Assembly: GCA_002422945.1 (NCBI GenBank)
Contig: DITW01000018.1
Location: 30,592-46,071, forward strand
DNA length: 15,480 bases
Direction of reading: 5' to 3'
Source of the DNA: Sphingomonadales bacterium UBA6174
GTDB lineage: Bacteria; Pseudomonadota; Alphaproteobacteria; Sphingomonadales; Sphingomonadaceae
The number at the start of each line of letters is the position of its first letter. The first letter of the stretch is position 1. Made by a program: the position numbers and the translations under genes. Positions 1-7,967 of the stretch are shown piece by piece. The notes under the pieces were generated by a model. It saw nothing but the letters and a program-made list of their open reading frames with translations, did not search any database and was not told the DNA's origin.

Positions 1-892
1 TGTACACCACGCCATCGATATCGAATGGCAGATCGGCGCGTTCCGCCTCAATCGCGCGATAATGGGCCAAGACCGCATCCCCGCCCACCAACCGGACCAG
101 CCGTTGATCGACCGGCAACCCCCAGGCCGCTATCGCTTGCATCACCCCATATTGGGTGTCGGCAGGCAGCGACGACACCTCGCCCCAGCCATGGGCGAGA
201 AAGCGCAACGGACGTGCGGCGGTGACTTTCGCATCCTTCTGGCGCAACGACCCGGCGGCGGCATTGCGCGGATTGGCGAAAATCTTGCCGCCACGCGCCG
301 CCTGCTGGGCATTGAGCGCAAGGAAATCGGCCTTGGCCATATAGACCTCGCCCCGAATTTCGAACACGGGCGGGGCAGTATCTGGCAAATGCTGCGGAAT
401 ATCGGCAATATGGCGGACGTTGGCGGTGACATCCTCGCCCACCGCGCCATCGCCGCGCGTTGCCGCCAGCACCAAATCGCCATGTTCATAGCGGAGCGAA
501 CACGACAGGCCGTCAATCTTCGGCTCGGCGGTTAGCGCCACCCCCTCATCATCCGACAGACGCAAGAATCGCCGGATCGACGCGATGAAATCCGCCACAT
601 CCTCATCGGCAAAGGCATTGCCCAAGGACAGCATCGGCTTGGCATGCGGCACTTTCGCCAGCGGCGACGACACCGCATGACCAACCAAACGCGACGGGCT
701 ATCCGCCCGGATCAGATGCGGAAACGCCGCCTCAATCGCCGCATTTTCCTGCATCAGCGCATCAAATGCAGCATCCGAAATCTCCGGCGCATCGTCATTG
801 TGATAGAGGCGGTTATGCTTGGCTATCTCGCGGGCAAGCCGCATCAGCCGATTGGCGGCATCGGCCTCGGTCATGTTCGCAATATCGGTCAT
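1..892 (-). CDS. ligA: NAD-dependent DNA ligase LigA (N-terminal part, cut by window edge)
   Basis: LigA seals nicks in duplex DNA using NAD+, in replication and repair. The reading frame opens at ATG 892 and stays open to the left edge, giving about 297 codons of a family usually near 670-720 residues, so the OB-fold, zinc finger, HhH and BRCT parts lie outside. Domain Ia is visible at about residues 30-44 (YHNDDAPEISDAAFD, the NMN-binding segment). The adenylation motif KIDG has its nucleotidyl lysine at about residue 125 (AEPKIDGLSCSLRYE), and the frame leaves the window in an FDIDGVVY stretch matching nucleotidyltransferase motif IV. One difference from E. coli is that the position of Tyr35 is Phe here (residue 43). 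The start overlaps the recN stop as TAATG, so ligA is very likely translated by coupling from the bamD-recN message. Identity is secure; only the 3' part is missing. Confidence 0.96.
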   Translation of the reverse strand, partial: MTDIANMTEADAANRLMRLAREIAKHNRLYHNDDAPEISDAAFDALMQENAAIEAAFPHLIRADSPSRLVGHAVSSPLAKVPHAKPMLSLGNAFADEDVADFIASIRRFLRLSDDEGVALTAEPKIDGLSCSLRYEHGDLVLAATRGDGAVGEDVTANVRHIADIPQHLPDTAPPVFEIRGEVYMAKADFLALNAQQAARGGKIFANPRNAAAGSLRQKDAKVTAARPLRFLAHGWGEVSSLPADTQYGVMQAIAAWGLPVDQRLVRLVGGDAVLAHYRAIEAERADLPFDIDGVVY

Positions 893-2553
893 TACAGTCT
901 TTCGAGCAGACGGGTCGCCTGCGACCGGGCTTCATCGGTCACTTCGGCGCCAGAGAGCATCCGGGCAATTTCTTCACGCCGTTCAACTTGCGACAATTGC
1001 CGCACCCCGGTGCGCGCGACCGTGCCATCGCTGGTCTTGGCGATCAGTAATTGATGATCGGCCCGCGCGGCGACCTGCGGGCTATGGGTGACGACCAGCA
1101 ATTGCGCCACGCGTGACAGGCGATGCAGGCGCTCGCCAATCGCACTCGCCACCGCGCCGCCCACGCCCCGGTCGATTTCGTCGAAGATCATCGACACCGC
1201 CCCGCCCTGTTCGGCCAAGGCGACCTTCAGTGCGAGGATGAAGCGCGACAATTCGCCGCCCGAGGCGATCTTGATCAGCGGCGCAAAGGGCGCGCCGGGA
1301 TTGGTCGCGATCTCGAATTCCACCCGGTCCATGCCACCTGCGCCCCATTGGCCTTCCGCCAAGGGCTCGACCACGGTGCGAAACCGCGCGGCATCCAATT
1401 TGAGCGGCGGCAATTCGCCCGCCATCGCCCGGTCCAATTGCTCACCCGCCGCGCGCCGCGCCGCCGACAGGGCTGTGGCTGCCGACACATAGGCGTTGCG
1501 ACAGGTCTCGACCCGGCGTTCAAGCTCGACCAACCGGCTTTCCCCGGTTTCAATCGCTTCCAGTTGCGCGGCCAGCGCATCGGCATGTTCAGCCAATTGA
1601 TCCGGCTGCACCCGATATTTGCGCGCCAAGGCACGCAAATCGAACAGGCGGGTCTCGTCATCATCGAGATCGGCAGGCGAATAGACCATTGCCCGCGCCG
1701 CCTCTTCCAGCTTTTCCTCGGCCAACGACCCTTCGATCAGCGCCCGATCCAGCGCCGCCAGCGCCTCGGCCAGCACCGCATGCTCCGGCGCGATCCGTTC
1801 GAGCAAGCGCGCCGCCTGCCGCAATTTCGACAGGCCCGCCTCGCCCGGTTCGACCAGTTCGCGGATCTTGTGCAGATCCTCAGCCAGCCGCGCCGATTTC
1901 ATCATCAACGCGCGGCGTTCGGCGAGAATTTCCTCTTCGCCCGGTTCTGGCGCGAATTTCCGCAATTCGCCGACCGCATGTTCCAGATATTCCCGGTCGC
2001 GCTGTGCCGTTTCCAGCAGATCTCGCGCCCCGGCCAATTCGCCCTCGACCTCCCGCCACTCCTGCCAAAGCCGGGCCACCGATGCCGCATCCAACCGCGA
2101 GAAATTATCGAGCAATGCCCGATGGCCGCGCGGGTTGAGCAGGCCACGTTCGTCATGCTGGCCATGAATTTCGACCAGCATCGCGCCGATATCGCGGATC
2201 AGCCCGACCGCCGCAGGCATGCCGTTGATCGTGGCGCGGCTCCCGCCATCGGCCTTAACGATGCGCTTGAGAATCAGCGGCTCGCCCGGTTCCCCGGCAA
2301 AGCCCTCTTCGGCCAAAATCGCATGGACCGCATGATCGGGCGGCACGTCGAAGCTGGCGGTCACGCTCGCTTGCGGCACATTGTGGCGGACAAGCCCGCT
2401 ATCGGCCCGTGCACCCAGTGCAAGGCCCAGCGAATCCAGCAAGATCGATTTGCCCGCCCCAGTTTCCCCAGTCAGCGCACCCAAACCCGCGCCGAACTCC
2501 AGGTCCAGCGCTTCGATCAGGACGACATCACGAATGGCGAGATGTGTCAGCAT
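892..2553 (-). CDS. recN: DNA repair protein RecN
   Basis: RecN is a cytoplasmic SMC-like ATPase that acts early in RecA-dependent double-strand break repair. The 553-residue length is normal for the family. The Walker A motif GETGAGKS is at residues 29-36, close to the N terminus as in all SMC-like heads. A long central helical region (about residues 150-370, rich in Glu, Ala, Arg and Leu) should form the coiled coil. The C-terminal head carries the ABC signature ASGGELSRF near residue 432, Walker B MIFDEIDRGVGG near residue 456, and a following VVTHSPQVAA switch segment. It starts at ATG 2553, 9 bases after the bamD stop, and its TAA overlaps the ligA ATG by one base, so it is the middle gene of a three-gene unit. 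I saw no LexA-type operator in the 9-base gap, so any damage control would have to act upstream of bamD. Confidence 0.97.
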   Translation of the reverse strand: MLTHLAIRDVVLIEALDLEFGAGLGALTGETGAGKSILLDSLGLALGARADSGLVRHNVPQASVTASFDVPPDHAVHAILAEEGFAGEPGEPLILKRIVKADGGSRATINGMPAAVGLIRDIGAMLVEIHGQHDERGLLNPRGHRALLDNFSRLDAASVARLWQEWREVEGELAGARDLLETAQRDREYLEHAVGELRKFAPEPGEEEILAERRALMMKSARLAEDLHKIRELVEPGEAGLSKLRQAARLLERIAPEHAVLAEALAALDRALIEGSLAEEKLEEAARAMVYSPADLDDDETRLFDLRALARKYRVQPDQLAEHADALAAQLEAIETGESRLVELERRVETCRNAYVSAATALSAARRAAGEQLDRAMAGELPPLKLDAARFRTVVEPLAEGQWGAGGMDRVEFEIATNPGAPFAPLIKIASGGELSRFILALKVALAEQGGAVSMIFDEIDRGVGGAVASAIGERLHRLSRVAQLLVVTHSPQVAARADHQLLIAKTSDGTVARTGVRQLSQVERREEIARMLSGAEVTDEARSQATRLLERL

Positions 2554-2562
2554 GCCTTAAAA

Positions 2563-3342
2563 TCAGGCAGGATGCTTGTTCATCAACTCAAAGGCGCGCG
2601 CATACCATTTCGACCCCGGATAATTGTGGCCGAGCGTCGCCGCAGCGCGCTTGGCCTCATCCCGCACACCCAAGGCGAGATAGCTCTCGGTCAGGCGCAG
2701 CAAGGCTTCAGGCGAATGGGTGGTCGTGCCATAATCGTCGACAACCTTGCGGAAACGGATCACCGATGCCAACCATTCGCCACGGCGCTGGTAGAAACGA
2801 CCGATTTCCATTTCCTTGCCCGCGAGATGGTCGCGCACAAGATCAAGCTTGACCCGCGCATCGGCGGCATAGCGCGTATCGGGATAGCGGCGCACCAGTT
2901 CTTCCAGCGAATCCAGCGCCTGCTGGGTGATCTTCTGGTCGCGGGTCACGTCTTCGATCCGCTCATAATAGCTGATCGCGATCAGATAATAAGCATAAGG
3001 CGCATCGCGGTTACCCGGATGGATCGCGAGGAAGCGCTGGGCCGAACCGATGGATTCGGCATAATCGCGGGCCAGATAATAGCTGAACGCGCTCATCAGC
3101 TGGGCACGACGGGCCCAAGGCGAATAGGGATGCTGGCGCTCGACCTCGTCGAACAGCGCGGCAGCGAGCTTATACTGACGACGGTCAAGCCGGTCCTTAG
3201 CGAGATTGTAGAGCGTATCCACATCCCGCGCGACATAGCTGGCATCTGCCTTGCTCTTGCTCTTCGACGCGCAACCGGCAAGCGGTAACACAGCAAGGGC
3301 TGCGAGAATAAGGGCGGCGGGGCGATACATGTTCTTGCGCAT
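2563..3342 (-). CDS. bamD: Outer membrane protein assembly factor BamD (lipoprotein)
   Basis: BamD is the essential lipoprotein partner of BamA in the complex that folds beta-barrel proteins into the outer membrane. The preferred start, ATG 3342, gives 259 residues: a short basic N terminus, a hydrophobic stretch (residues 8-22) and a lipobox LAGC with the lipidated cysteine at residue 24. A longer in-frame start at 3405 exists but would put 21 extra residues before the signal peptide, so I reject it. The mature part has tetratricopeptide-type repeats with family-typical segments: YNLAKDRLDRRQYKLAAALFDEVE, split by HPYSPWARRAQLMSAFSYY, then a YYLIAISYYERI segment and a RRYPDTRYAADA segment. 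It is the first gene of a unit with recN and ligA. In many relatives lpxC lies upstream; here a divergent glycosyltransferase takes that place. Confidence 0.94.
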   Translation of the reverse strand: MRKNMYRPAALILAALAVLPLAGCASKSKSKADASYVARDVDTLYNLAKDRLDRRQYKLAAALFDEVERQHPYSPWARRAQLMSAFSYYLARDYAESIGSAQRFLAIHPGNRDAPYAYYLIAISYYERIEDVTRDQKITQQALDSLEELVRRYPDTRYAADARVKLDLVRDHLAGKEMEIGRFYQRRGEWLASVIRFRKVVDDYGTTTHSPEALLRLTESYLALGVRDEAKRAAATLGHNYPGSKWYARAFELMNKHPA

Positions 3343-3391
3343 GGGCGATGTCTTAACCGAGCCAATCGCATCCGCCAAGCGACTAATGACC

Positions 3392-3419
3392 ATTGTTCGC
3401 ATCAATAAGGTGATCGCAA
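3392..3419 (-). promoter_or_regulatory. Candidate sigma-70-type promoter for bamD-recN-ligA
   Basis: Read on the minus strand, TTGCGA (3419-3414) and AACAAT (3397-3392) are separated by 16 bases and lie about 50-75 bases upstream of the bamD ATG. Each box matches 4 of 6 consensus positions. It sits in the 102-base divergent region shared with the glycosyltransferase at 3445. This is a pattern match only; alphaproteobacterial promoters are often poor matches to the E. coli consensus. Confidence 0.25.
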
Positions 3420-3430
3420 CATTTGACTGG

Positions 3431-3436
3431 TATAAA
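3431..3436 (+). promoter_or_regulatory. Candidate -10 element (TATAAA) directly before the glycosyltransferase start
   Basis: TATAAA lies 8 bases before the ATG at 3445. If used as a -10 box, transcription would begin at about the start codon and the mRNA would be leaderless or nearly so. No purine-rich Shine-Dalgarno sequence is visible between it and the ATG, which fits that idea. No good -35 box is found 16-18 bases upstream, which weakens it. Confidence 0.3.
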
Positions 3437-3444
3437 GCAGACCG

Positions 3445-4617
3445 ATGTTACGCGTACTCACCCTCTCCACCCTGTTTCCGGATGCCGTGCGCCCCGGATT
3501 CGGGGTCTTTGTTGGCCACCAGACCAAACACCTCGCCAAGCGTCCGGATGTGGACCTCACGGTCATTGCCCCGCTTGGCCTGCCGCCTGCCCCTTTGGAC
3601 AGATTCGGTCGCTATGCACCCTTGCGCCATTTGCCATTGTTGGAACGATGGGAGGGGATAGCCATCCACCGCCCGCGCTTTCCCTTATGGCCGATCGTCG
3701 GTGCGCGATTGACTCCCGGCTTTATGGCCCGCGCGATCATGCCTTTGGTCAAGCAATTGCATCAGGAAAAGCCGTTCGATGTGATCGATGCCGAATTTTT
3801 CTGGCCCGATGGCCCGGTCGCGCTGCGCTTGTCGCAGACATTGGGCATTCCGTTCTCGATCAAAGCGCGCGGCGCGGACATTCATTATTGGGGCAAACGC
3901 CATGATACCGGGCCACAGGTCTTGCAGGCGGGCATGAAAGCCGATGGCTTGCTGGCGGTATCGGCAGCGCTGCGGGACGATATGGCTGCGCTTGGGCTAG
4001 AACGCGACAAGATCCGTGTCCATTATACCGGTGTGGATCTTGCCACATTCCAGCCCGTGGACCGTGATCTGGCGAAAAAGGCATTGGGGATAAATGGGCC
4101 GCTCATCATTACTGTTGGCGCGCTTATCCCCCGCAAGCGCCAGTCATTAGTGATACAGGCCTTGGCCCAATTGCCCGATGCGCGACTGGCGCTGATCGGC
4201 AAAGGGCCGGATGCGGATCGCTTGCAGCGTCAGGCGGCGGCCAATGGCGTGGCGGAGCGGGTGCAGTTAACGGGCGCAATTGGGCAGAATGAGATTGCTC
4301 GCTGGTTATCGGCGGCAGATGTCATGTGCCTGCCGTCTGCATCGGAGGGACTGGCCAATGCATGGGTGGAAGCGCTTGCATGTGGGACGCCGATTGTCGT
4401 CACCGATGTCGGCGGGGCGCGGGAAATATTGGGTGATAGCCATGCCGGGCGGCTCGTCGCGCCAGAAGCGGATGCCATTGCGTCCGCGCTTCGATTGATG
4501 ATCGACACACCGCCCGACCGGGCATCCGCCCGCGCCTTGGCGGCGCCCTTTACATGGGAACGAAATAGCGAGGTGCTGTATCAACACCTCGCCGATCTCG
4601 TTAATCGCGCGGGGTAA
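3445..4617 (+). CDS. Glycosyltransferase family 4 protein
   Basis: A retaining GT-B-fold glycosyltransferase of the GT4 type, acting in the cytoplasm or at the inner membrane face on a nucleotide-sugar donor; the acceptor cannot be told from sequence. Its 390 residues have an N-terminal Rossmann half opening with LRVLTLSTLFPDAVRPGFG, a KARGADIHYWG segment before the inter-domain hinge, and a C-terminal half with GALIPRKR (residues 225-232, basic residues expected to contact the donor diphosphate). The EX7E motif has Glu at residues 301 and 309 (SEGLANAWVEALACG), followed by the usual PIVVTDVGGAREIL. There is no signal peptide or membrane segment. It stands alone on the plus strand between two minus-strand operons and overlaps the end of secF by 17 bases. 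It may serve the same surface glycan as the glycosyltransferase and ligase genes at 9079-11957, but that is inference. The likely family is clear; the substrate is unknown. Confidence 0.9.
   Translation: MLRVLTLSTLFPDAVRPGFGVFVGHQTKHLAKRPDVDLTVIAPLGLPPAPLDRFGRYAPLRHLPLLERWEGIAIHRPRFPLWPIVGARLTPGFMARAIMPLVKQLHQEKPFDVIDAEFFWPDGPVALRLSQTLGIPFSIKARGADIHYWGKRHDTGPQVLQAGMKADGLLAVSAALRDDMAALGLERDKIRVHYTGVDLATFQPVDRDLAKKALGINGPLIITVGALIPRKRQSLVIQALAQLPDARLALIGKGPDADRLQRQAAANGVAERVQLTGAIGQNEIARWLSAADVMCLPSASEGLANAWVEALACGTPIVVTDVGGAREILGDSHAGRLVAPEADAIASALRLMIDTPPDRASARALAAPFTWERNSEVLYQHLADLVNRAG
4568..4592 (-). terminator. Candidate terminator hairpin of the sec operon, inside the glycosyltransferase 3' end
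   Basis: A perfect 8-bp inverted repeat, GCGAGGTG (4568-4575) and CACCTCGC (4585-4592) with a 9-base loop, begins 8 bases past the secF stop on the minus strand. On that strand it is followed by TATTTCGTTCC, only moderately U-rich. The placement suits termination of yajC-secD-secF. The repeat is also inside the coding region of the convergent glycosyltransferase, so chance is possible. Confidence 0.45.
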
Positions 4618-5575
4618 TCCGCTCCGCATTATCGACATCGCCACCCATCCGCCGTTCTTCCGGCGGGATGAAGCTGTCCGGCCCGACCTTAAGCCAGACG
4701 AGAATCGGCGCCGCGACATAGGCGGACGAGAAGGTCCCGACGACAATCCCAAGCAGCATCGCGGCGGTAAAGCCGAAGATCACATCCGGGCCCATGAACA
4801 ACAGGATCGACAAAGCGACGATCAGGCTGAGCGAGGTCATCATCGTGCGCGACAGGGTTTCATTGACCGTGAGATCAAGCAGCGGAATGATTTCCATCTT
4901 GCGGAATTTCCGTAGATTTTCGCGCACACGGTCATAAACGACAATCGTATCGTTCAATGAATAGCCGATGATGGTCAGCAACGCCGCCACTACGTTCAAG
5001 TTGAACTCCAACTGCGTCAGCGCGAAAAAGCCAAAGGTAATCGCCACGTCATGGAACAAGGCGAACAACGCGCCCACCCCGAACTGCCATTCAAAGCTGA
5101 ACCAGATATACAGCGAAATCCCCAGCATCGCGAGGCTGAGCGCCAGCATGCCGGTGCGGAACAATTCGTCCGACACCTTGCCCGACACGGTTTCGACCGC
5201 ATCGAAACGCGCGCCCGGATAGGATTTCAGCACGACCTGCTTGACCTGCCCGGCCGCCTTGTTGGCAGCATCTTCGCCGCCATGTGGCACCGGCATGCGG
5301 ATCGAGATTTCGTTCGGCCCACCGAATTGCTGGATGCTGGCATCGCCAAGGTTGAGGCGCTCGATATCCGCGCGCAGCGATTCAATCTCCACCGGACGGT
5401 CGAGCGATACCCGCACCATCTGCCCGCCGACGAAGTCAACGCCAAGGTTCAACCCACGCGTGAAGCACAGGACGAAAGAGATGATTATCAAGACGATCGA
5501 CAGGGCCATCGCCCAGTTTCGATAGGAAAGAAATGGGATATTGGTGTTATCCGGGACGAGTTTTAACGGACGCAT
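4601..5575 (-). CDS. secF: Protein translocase subunit SecF
   Basis: SecF pairs with SecD in the inner membrane and uses the proton motive force to help pull proteins through SecYEG from the periplasmic side. The 324 residues contain a first membrane segment (about 21-38), the family motif GVDFVGG at 45-51, a periplasmic head, then five more membrane segments. One of these carries NDTIVVYDRVREN, the signature of the RND-like SecD/SecF fold. The start at ATG 5575 lies 13 bases after the secD stop. The Shine-Dalgarno GAGGA overlaps the secD TGA, so translation is probably coupled. The final codons run antisense to the last codons of the convergent glycosyltransferase. Confidence 0.97.
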   Translation of the reverse strand: MRPLKLVPDNTNIPFLSYRNWAMALSIVLIIISFVLCFTRGLNLGVDFVGGQMVRVSLDRPVEIESLRADIERLNLGDASIQQFGGPNEISIRMPVPHGGEDAANKAAGQVKQVVLKSYPGARFDAVETVSGKVSDELFRTGMLALSLAMLGISLYIWFSFEWQFGVGALFALFHDVAITFGFFALTQLEFNLNVVAALLTIIGYSLNDTIVVYDRVRENLRKFRKMEIIPLLDLTVNETLSRTMMTSLSLIVALSILLFMGPDVIFGFTAAMLLGIVVGTFSSAYVAAPILVWLKVGPDSFIPPEERRMGGDVDNAERITPRD

Positions 5576-5588
5576 GGCCGGATCTTCC

Positions 5589-7202
5589 TCAAATCACGAG
5601 TTCTTTGGGACGCGAACGCTTCACCCAATCCGACACGAGCAGACGGGTGAAGGTCACGCCGGTGAAGACCGAAGTGACGATGCCGATGGCAAGCACCACG
5701 GCAAAACCACGGATCGGGCCGGTGCCGAACCAGAACATGATGATCGCCGAAATCACATTGGTGATATTGGCGTCAAAAATAGCGCGGCTCGCTTCCTTAT
5801 AGCCGAATTCGATCGACGAACGGATGTTGCGGCCCCGGCGCTGCTCTTCGCGAATGCGTTCGTTGATGAGCACATTGGCATCGACCGCCGCCCCGATAGT
5901 CAGCACGAAACCGGCAATCCCCGGCAGCGTCAGCGTCGCATTGAAAATCGCCATGACCCCAAGGATCATCAGCGCATTCACCAGCAACGCGAGCGTGGTG
6001 TATACGCCGAACCGCAAATACGTGATCATCATGAAAAAGACGACTGCGATGGTTGCCACCACCCCGGCAATCGCGCCCTTGCGGATCGAATCCGCCCCAA
6101 GGTCCGGACCGACTGTGCGTTCTTCCACGACCTTGAGCGCGATCGGCAATTTGCCTGAACGCAGTGCAATCGCGAGCTGGTTTGCGCCTTCAACCGAAAA
6201 GCTACCGGAAATCTGCGCCGAGCCGCCAAGAATCGGTTCATTGATATTCGGCGCGGACAGCACCTGACCATCCAAAATGATCGCAAAAGGCTTGCCGACA
6301 TTTTCCTGCGTGACCTTGGCAAAACGACGACCGCCTGCCCCGTCAAACCGGATATTGACGACTGGCTGATTGGACGTCTGATCATAGCCTTGTTGGGCAT
6401 CAAGCAGCTGATCGCCCGAAATCATCACCCGGCGCTGAACTGCGATAACGCCGCCTGCAAAGCCCGGTCCGGCATCCGCCGAATATGGCAATATCTCGCT
6501 GCCCGCAGGCGCGCGGCGCTGTGCCATTTGTTCCGGTGTTGCCGTCTGGTCGACCAGCTTGAATTCAAGCTTGGCAGTCTTGCCGAGCAAGGATTTCAGG
6601 GCATCGGGGTCTTGCAAACCCGGCACCTGCACAACGATCCGGTCCTGACCCTGACGAATGATCGTCGGTTCCTTGGTCCCCATTTCGTCGATGCGCTTGG
6701 ATACGACTTCGCGCGCGACATCCATCGCGCTGTCGAGCGCGGCATTGATACCGGCGTCGGTCGGGGTCAGCACCATGCGGTTGCCATCTTCGAACGCGAC
6801 GTTCCAATCGCGCTGGCCGGTCATGCCGACACCCGCAGTGAATTTGGAAATCCGTTCGCGGGCTTCGTCGATCTGGGATGGATCGCGAACGAAGAAGCTC
6901 AGGCGATTGCCCGCCGTCGAAATATCGCCAATCTCGATCTTGTCGCCACCGCGCCGCATTTCGGTGCGAACGGTTTCTTCCATCGTCTCGATATGTTGCT
7001 TGATAAAGCTGGCACGATCCGCCTCAAGCAGGATGTGGCTCCCCCCGGAAAGGTCGAGGCCAAGGTTGATCTTCGTCTCGGCAAAGCTTTTGGGCAGCGC
7101 CTTGAGATACTGACCCGGGACAATGCTGGGCATGGCGAACACCACGCACAGCGCAATGGACATCCAGATCAGCCAGACTTTCCAGCGCGGGAAATCAAGC
7201 AC
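5589..7202 (-). CDS. secD: Protein translocase subunit SecD
   Basis: SecD is the larger partner of SecF in the SecDF-YajC complex. The 537-residue protein has one N-terminal membrane segment (about residues 8-24), then LGLDLSGGSHILLE at 47-60, which is the conserved start of the P1 head. A large periplasmic region follows, including GQDRIVVQVPGLQDP and ALRSGKLPIALKVVEERTVGPDLG. The C-terminal membrane bundle from about residue 370 contains AAVDANVLINERIREE, the proton-relay segment of the family. It starts with GTG at 7202; AGAGGA eight bases upstream supports this start. It is 56 bases downstream of yajC and directly upstream of secF. The length is at the short end compared with the 615 residues of E. 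coli SecD, as is usual in alphaproteobacteria. Confidence 0.97.
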   Translation of the reverse strand: MLDFPRWKVWLIWMSIALCVVFAMPSIVPGQYLKALPKSFAETKINLGLDLSGGSHILLEADRASFIKQHIETMEETVRTEMRRGGDKIEIGDISTAGNRLSFFVRDPSQIDEARERISKFTAGVGMTGQRDWNVAFEDGNRMVLTPTDAGINAALDSAMDVAREVVSKRIDEMGTKEPTIIRQGQDRIVVQVPGLQDPDALKSLLGKTAKLEFKLVDQTATPEQMAQRRAPAGSEILPYSADAGPGFAGGVIAVQRRVMISGDQLLDAQQGYDQTSNQPVVNIRFDGAGGRRFAKVTQENVGKPFAIILDGQVLSAPNINEPILGGSAQISGSFSVEGANQLAIALRSGKLPIALKVVEERTVGPDLGADSIRKGAIAGVVATIAVVFFMMITYLRFGVYTTLALLVNALMILGVMAIFNATLTLPGIAGFVLTIGAAVDANVLINERIREEQRRGRNIRSSIEFGYKEASRAIFDANITNVISAIIMFWFGTGPIRGFAVVLAIGIVTSVFTGVTFTRLLVSDWVKRSRPKELVI

Positions 7203-7257
7203 GCAATATTCCTCTCTTCAAAACCTTGGCCTCAAGCAACCAGTCGCGCTTCAGCAA

Positions 7258-7599
7258 TCAGTCGTTGGCGGGCTTGGCACCGCCCAAGGGGCGCACATCG
7301 GCCAGCGTCGACTTGATCGCCCGCACGCGCACATTGGCGGCCAGTTCGATTTCGACTTCATCGCCATCAACCTTGGTGACGCGACCGATCAGGCCACCGC
7401 CGGTGATGACCGTATCGCCCTTTTTGGCCGCATCGATCATCGCGCGCTGATCTTTCATCCGGCGCTGCTGCGGACGGATCACGAGAAACCAGAAAATGAC
7501 GAAAATGAACAGCAGCGGCGCAACCTGCATGAAAAATGCAGCCGGGCCAGAAGGCGCAGCGCCAGCGGCGGTCTGGGCAAATGCAGTAGTAGAGAACAT
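7258..7599 (-). CDS. yajC: Preprotein translocase subunit YajC
   Basis: YajC is a small inner-membrane protein that co-purifies with SecDF and is encoded with it in most proteobacteria. From ATG 7599 it has 113 residues: a short periplasmic Ala/Pro-rich N terminus, one membrane segment (APLLFIFVIFWFLVI), and the diagnostic RPQQRRMKDQRAMI. A cytoplasmic domain follows with KKGDTVITGGGLIGRVTKVDGDEV. A TTG one codon upstream would also be in frame, but ATG is preferred. It is the first gene of yajC-secD-secF. The 193 bases between it and the tRNA gene hold no convincing promoter that I could pick out, although the operon promoter should be there. Confidence 0.95.
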   Translation of the reverse strand: MFSTTAFAQTAAGAAPSGPAAFFMQVAPLLFIFVIFWFLVIRPQQRRMKDQRAMIDAAKKGDTVITGGGLIGRVTKVDGDEVEIELAANVRVRAIKSTLADVRPLGGAKPAND

Positions 7600-7792
7600 C
7601 AATTCAGGCTTTCTATCTCAATCGGGTGGCGACACACCAATAGGTTTTCAAACATGCCAGCAAGCAAATGGATGCAGCCCGACTGGCAGGCTTATAAACA
7701 TTAGAGTTCGGGCGGCTATCACATAATCGGCGCGATAGGCAATGGGCGGGGTTGCCAAGCGGCATCATCCCGACTATTCGCGGCCTTCCGGT

Positions 7793-7869
7793 CGGGGCGT
7801 AGCGCAGCCTGGTAGCGCATCACACTGGGGGTGTGGGGGTCGCAGGTTCGAATCCTGTCGCCCCGACCA
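7793..7869 (+). tRNA. tRNA-Pro (anticodon GGG)
   Basis: A complete 77-base cloverleaf can be drawn. The acceptor stem CGGGGCG pairs with CGCCCCG (7859-7865), followed by discriminator A and an encoded CCA (7867-7869). The D arm has GCGC/GCGC around AGCCTGGTA. The anticodon stem 7820-7824/7832-7836 encloses loop CTGGGGG with anticodon GGG at 7827-7829, which reads CCC and CCU proline codons. The T arm has GCAGG-TTCGAAT-CCTGT. It is transcribed away from yajC. No integrase or direct repeat of its 3' end is visible in the window, so there is no sign of use as an attachment site. Confidence 0.97.
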
Positions 7870-7901
7870 ATTATCCGAAAATCCACATCCTCCGCACCTG
7901 T

Positions 7902-7941
7902 CGCCTTACGCGTTCACGGCGAATGCATCGCCGATCAGGCG
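7902..7941. other. Nested inverted repeat between tRNA-Pro and the convergent two-TM gene
   Basis: An inner stem CGGCGA (7917-7922)/TCGCCG (7928-7933) with a 5-base loop lies inside an outer pair CGCCT (7902-7906)/AGGCG (7937-7941). It sits 32 bases after the tRNA CCA and 26 bases beyond the stop of the minus-strand gene, a natural place for a shared end. Neither side has a T-run, so it is not a classical intrinsic terminator. It could protect 3' ends or be coincidental. Confidence 0.35.
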
Positions 7942-7967
7942 TATCTTGCATGCGGATGGGCGTTCTA

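Noticed and set aside
62..535. A plus-strand frame of 157 codons near the left edge
   Set aside because: It is antisense to ligA, whose adenylation-domain motifs are plain on the other strand.
1123..3288. A 721-codon open frame on the plus strand
   Set aside because: It runs antisense across recN and bamD, both of which are certain. Its product is Arg/Gln/His-rich without recognisable domains, as expected when the complement of a high-GC gene lacks stop codons.
7745..7775. A second tRNA just upstream of tRNA-Pro (a GCCAAGCGG string like some tRNA D arms)
   Set aside because: No acceptor stem, anticodon arm or TTCGAAT T-loop follows before tRNA-Pro begins.
7769..7796. Inverted repeat CCCGAC/GTCGGG running into the tRNA-Pro 5' end
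   Set aside because: A 6-bp stem with a 16-base loop that uses acceptor-stem bases; weak and likely chance given the G-rich acceptor.
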